Shown here: piece after piece, positions 61,607-64,000 of the stretch
Numbering within the stretch: the stretch's first letter is position 1
Layout: each line of letters starts with the position of its first letter
DNA from: an uncultured Lachnospiraceae bacterium
GTDB lineage: Bacteria > Bacillota > Clostridia > Lachnospirales > Lachnospiraceae
Assembly (NCBI GenBank): GCA_947385425.1
Contig: CANDKY010000002.1
Location: 1-64,000, forward strand
Reading direction: 5' to 3'
Length of the DNA stretch: 64,000 bases
The notes under the pieces: model-generated
What the model was told of the DNA's origin: nothing
Seen by the model: only the letters and a program-made list of their open reading frames with translations
The model's database searches: none
Translations under genes and position numbers: made by a program

Positions 61607-63358
61607 ATGAAGAAAATTGCATCACAATTAAATTACATTTTCAATAAAAAGGAAAAAATTAAGATACTGTTTGTGCTGCTTATGGTCATTATCGGCAGTT
61701 TTTTTGAATTGATAGGAGTTACAAGTTTTATGCCTTTTATCGAAATATTGATGGACGAATCGGTAATAAGGGAAAACGAATATCTCAATTTCTTTTATGA
61801 AATATTCCATTTTTCTACGAACCAATACTTCCTGGCTGCTTTAACAGGAGTTATTATTTTCATTTATATATTCAAAAATGTTTTTCTTGCTTTGGAAAAG
61901 AATATTATATATCGTTTTAGCTATAAAACGCAGTTAAATATATCCACGAGATTATTAAAGGCTTATATGGACGAACCATATACCTTCCACCTTGGCAAAA
62001 ATATTGCGGAACTGCAGCGAAGTATGCAGGAAGATACGGATTTGTTTGCCAAAGGTATTATCCATATCCTTGAATTGGTTATGGAACTGACCGTATGCGG
62101 TGTTCTCGGTATTTACCTGTTTATCGTCAGTAAATCCATCGCGGCTCTGGTGCTCATCATGCTGCTTGTATGTACAGGTACTTTTGTGATAGTATCTAAG
62201 AAATATTCCGCAAGGATAGGCGCCGAATGCCAGAAATATAAGGGGAAGCTTTATCAGTGGATGAATCAGTCCCTGGGAGGGATCAAAGAGGTAAAGATAT
62301 TAAACCGGGAGGAATATTTCATAAACGAATATCAGAAATATTTTCACAAATTTGTCCATGGCCTTAGAATAAACCGCCTCATCGGTGAAATGCCCCGGTA
62401 TTTTGTGGAAGCTTCCTGCATGACAGGGCTGCTGGTGGCCATACTTGTAAAAATGTTTTTCGGTTACAATGACATTACCGTATACATCCCTCAGCTAACC
62501 GTGTTTGCCGTCGCGGCTTTCCGCCTGCTGCCTTCCGTCGGGAAAATCAGCGTGCATGTAGCGGATATCCTGTATTCGCTCCCTTCTTTCGAATTAATCT
62601 ATCACGATTTAAAGGAAATTGAAGATATACCGGCTAAGACAAAGGATAAAGTCAATGACTGGAAATTCGAAGATGCCATATATATTAAAGAAGTTGCTTA
62701 CCATTACCCTGATTCCGAAGATCTGGTCATTAATTGCGCTGATTTTACAATTCCAAAGGGGGCTACCGCCGCTTTTATCGGCTCTTCAGGCGCGGGCAAG
62801 ACTACTATGGCAGATATTATTCTCGGCCTGTTGGAACCCAGCGCCGGCCAGGTATTAGCGGACAGGATGGATGTCCATAAAAATCCCAATATATGGCACC
62901 GTTCCCTTGGGTATATCCCACAGGTAATTTATCTTTCCGACGATACTATAAGGAACAATGTCGCATTTGGGATCAGCCAGAAGGGGATAGACGATACGGC
63001 AGTTATCGCTGCACTAAAAAAAGCCCAGTTGTATGATTTTGTCATGGGCCTCCCCGAAGGGCTGGACACTTTTGTAGGAGACAGGGGAATCCGTCTTTCC
63101 GGCGGGCAGCGGCAGCGTATCGGAATTGCAAGGGCGCTTTATCATGATCCTGAGATCCTGGTCTTGGACGAAGCGACCTCCGCGCTTGACAATGAAACGG
63201 AAGCGGCTGTTATGGAATCCATTGAAAACCTCCAGGGGACAAAAACCATGATTATTATCGCCCATCGGCTGTCGACGATAAAAAATGTGGATATCATTTA
63301 CGAAGTATCAAACGGAAAAGTAATACAGAAATCATCGGAAGAGGTTTTTGGAAAATGA
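61607..63358 (+). CDS. ABC transporter with fused membrane and ATPase parts (PglK/MsbA-like flippase)
   Basis: 583 residues: residues 1 to about 330 form six membrane helices (FVLLMVIIGSFFELIGVTSF at the start, a typical PglK lead). The ATPase part has FIGSSGAGKTTMADIILGLL (Walker A), LGYIPQVIYLSDDTIRNNVA (Q-loop), IRLSGGQRQRIGIARALYHD (signature) and LVLDEATSALDNETEAAVME (Walker B). It probably flips lipid-linked oligosaccharide. The next GT gene starts inside its stop region (ATGA), so the two are coupled. Confidence 0.9.
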   Translation: MKKIASQLNYIFNKKEKIKILFVLLMVIIGSFFELIGVTSFMPFIEILMDESVIRENEYLNFFYEIFHFSTNQYFLAALTGVIIFIYIFKNVFLALEKNIIYRFSYKTQLNISTRLLKAYMDEPYTFHLGKNIAELQRSMQEDTDLFAKGIIHILELVMELTVCGVLGIYLFIVSKSIAALVLIMLLVCTGTFVIVSKKYSARIGAECQKYKGKLYQWMNQSLGGIKEVKILNREEYFINEYQKYFHKFVHGLRINRLIGEMPRYFVEASCMTGLLVAILVKMFFGYNDITVYIPQLTVFAVAAFRLLPSVGKISVHVADILYSLPSFELIYHDLKEIEDIPAKTKDKVNDWKFEDAIYIKEVAYHYPDSEDLVINCADFTIPKGATAAFIGSSGAGKTTMADIILGLLEPSAGQVLADRMDVHKNPNIWHRSLGYIPQVIYLSDDTIRNNVAFGISQKGIDDTAVIAALKKAQLYDFVMGLPEGLDTFVGDRGIRLSGGQRQRIGIARALYHDPEILVLDEATSALDNETEAAVMESIENLQGTKTMIIIAHRLSTIKNVDIIYEVSNGKVIQKSSEEVFGK

Positions 63359-64000
63359 AAATTGTGTTTGTTGTTCCCGACATGGTTGGCGGCGGCACGG
63401 AACGGATAGTATCTCTCCTTGCAAATGAATATGCCCGGAAAGGAATCGATACCGCGGTTCTGATATTTGCCGGAAACACGGTGGAATACCCGCTGGACAA
63501 ACGGGTGGAAGTAGTCATTTCCGGAGGCCCCTCGGGCGGTAATCCTATAATAAGATTGAAAAGGCTGCGGTTTATGCGTGAATACTACAGAAAAAACAGA
63601 GACTGCGTTATTTTTGCCTTCAGCGTTATGGGAGCCGTATTTTCGGCAATAGCCACTTTAGGCGAAAGGCATCGGACTCTGGTATCGGAAAGAAGCAATC
63701 CCGATGTATATGACCATAAACGGATACGTGATTTCTTTTACCGAAGAGCCGATAAAGTGGTCCTGCAGACAGAAGATGTATTAAAATACTTCGGCAAAGG
63801 AATAAGAAAAAAGGCTGTCATTATTCCTAATCCGGTTGATCCGGCGCTGCCGCCCGTGTTTACCGGAAAACGAAACAGGAAAATATGTTCCGTGGGCCGG
63901 CTGGAACCCCTCAAGGATCACAGAACAATGATAACCGCTTTTCATGAGTTTCAGAAAGATTTTCCGGACTACACTTTGGAAATATATGGGAAAGGCAGCT
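63355..64000 (+). CDS. GT4 glycosyltransferase (cut by window end)
   Basis: The first 215 residues are visible: MKIVFVVPDMVGGGTERIVS (GT4 start with GGGTE loop), SVMGAVFSAIATLGERHRTL, SERSNPDVYD and NRKICSVGRLEPLKDHRTMI (start of the donor domain). ATG overlaps the TGA of the flippase gene. This build is typical of N-acetylgalactosamine- or glucosamine-transferring GT4 enzymes such as PglH/PglJ-like; sugar unproven. Confidence 0.85.
   Translation, partial: MKIVFVVPDMVGGGTERIVSLLANEYARKGIDTAVLIFAGNTVEYPLDKRVEVVISGGPSGGNPIIRLKRLRFMREYYRKNRDCVIFAFSVMGAVFSAIATLGERHRTLVSERSNPDVYDHKRIRDFFYRRADKVVLQTEDVLKYFGKGIRKKAVIIPNPVDPALPPVFTGKRNRKICSVGRLEPLKDHRTMITAFHEFQKDFPDYTLEIYGKGS

Noticed and set aside
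1..64000. CRISPR arrays, tRNA and rRNA genes
   Set aside because: I found no regularly spaced repeats of the 24-40 base class and no tRNA- or rRNA-like sequence; the only tandem repeats are the 36-base units without spacers inside a gene.

Overview
The window reads as part of a Clostridia chromosome, most likely Lachnospiraceae. The support is strong purine-rich Shine-Dalgarno sites, sigma-A promoters with extended -10 elements, Gram-positive style glycan ABC exporters, and DUF3791/DUF3990 and Uma2 genes of a kind common in gut Firmicutes. No name beyond family can be defended from sequence alone. Almost everything concerns synthesis, modification and export of surface glycans.

Layout. (1) Positions 1-235 hold the C-terminal end of a transposase. 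(2) About 0.4-41.2 kb is a very AT-rich block of about 30 genes, all on the minus strand and tightly packed, so transcription runs from high to low coordinates. From the promoter side it holds an unknown membrane protein, a Wzm/Wzt ABC exporter, an FkbM methyltransferase, GT4 glycosyltransferases, large multi-spanning (GT-C-like) proteins, an MBOAT/SGNH acyl-transfer pair, two polyprenyl-phosphate type GT2 enzymes, a second ABC exporter (TagGH-like), two sialyltransferase-like enzymes (one fused to an AAA-like domain), an acyl-activation cassette (GNAT, ACP, SDR, AMP ligase), and a nonulosonic acid pathway of the legionaminic type (LegB, LegC, PtmE-like, LegI, LegG, LegF). The block ends with tailoring genes, an OafA-like acyltransferase and a YfhO-like protein. 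(3) 41.4-57.5 kb has clearly higher GC: a GT4 gene, three XRE regulators, three look-alike small-RNA units, a PIN pseudogene, a MITE-like element, a divergent Hsp70/J-protein/GrpE-like set behind a GT4 gene, a polymerase-like membrane protein, a putative toxin-antitoxin cluster (DUF3791, DUF3990 and a third small protein), an Uma2 pseudogene and a large membrane protein. (4) 57.6-64 kb is a plus-strand operon: a polymerase-like membrane protein, GT4, radical SAM, a PglK/MsbA-like ABC flippase, and a GT4 cut by the window end.

The most striking signal is phase variation. Five genes of the AT-rich block carry G8-G10 tracts inside the coding sequence. Two are out of frame here (YfhO-like at G10, a methyltransferase at G9). 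Three are in frame (acyltransferase G10, PLP enzyme G9, GT2 G8). One-base slippage would switch each on or off and yield many surface glycoforms. The second signal is a family of three short transcription units at 43.2-44.5 kb with the same promoter architecture, a shared G-rich core and their own terminators, which I cannot match to a known RNA. The third is the fusion of a sialyltransferase-like domain to a degenerate AAA+ domain, next to a private acyl-ACP cassette that may supply an unusual N-acyl group.
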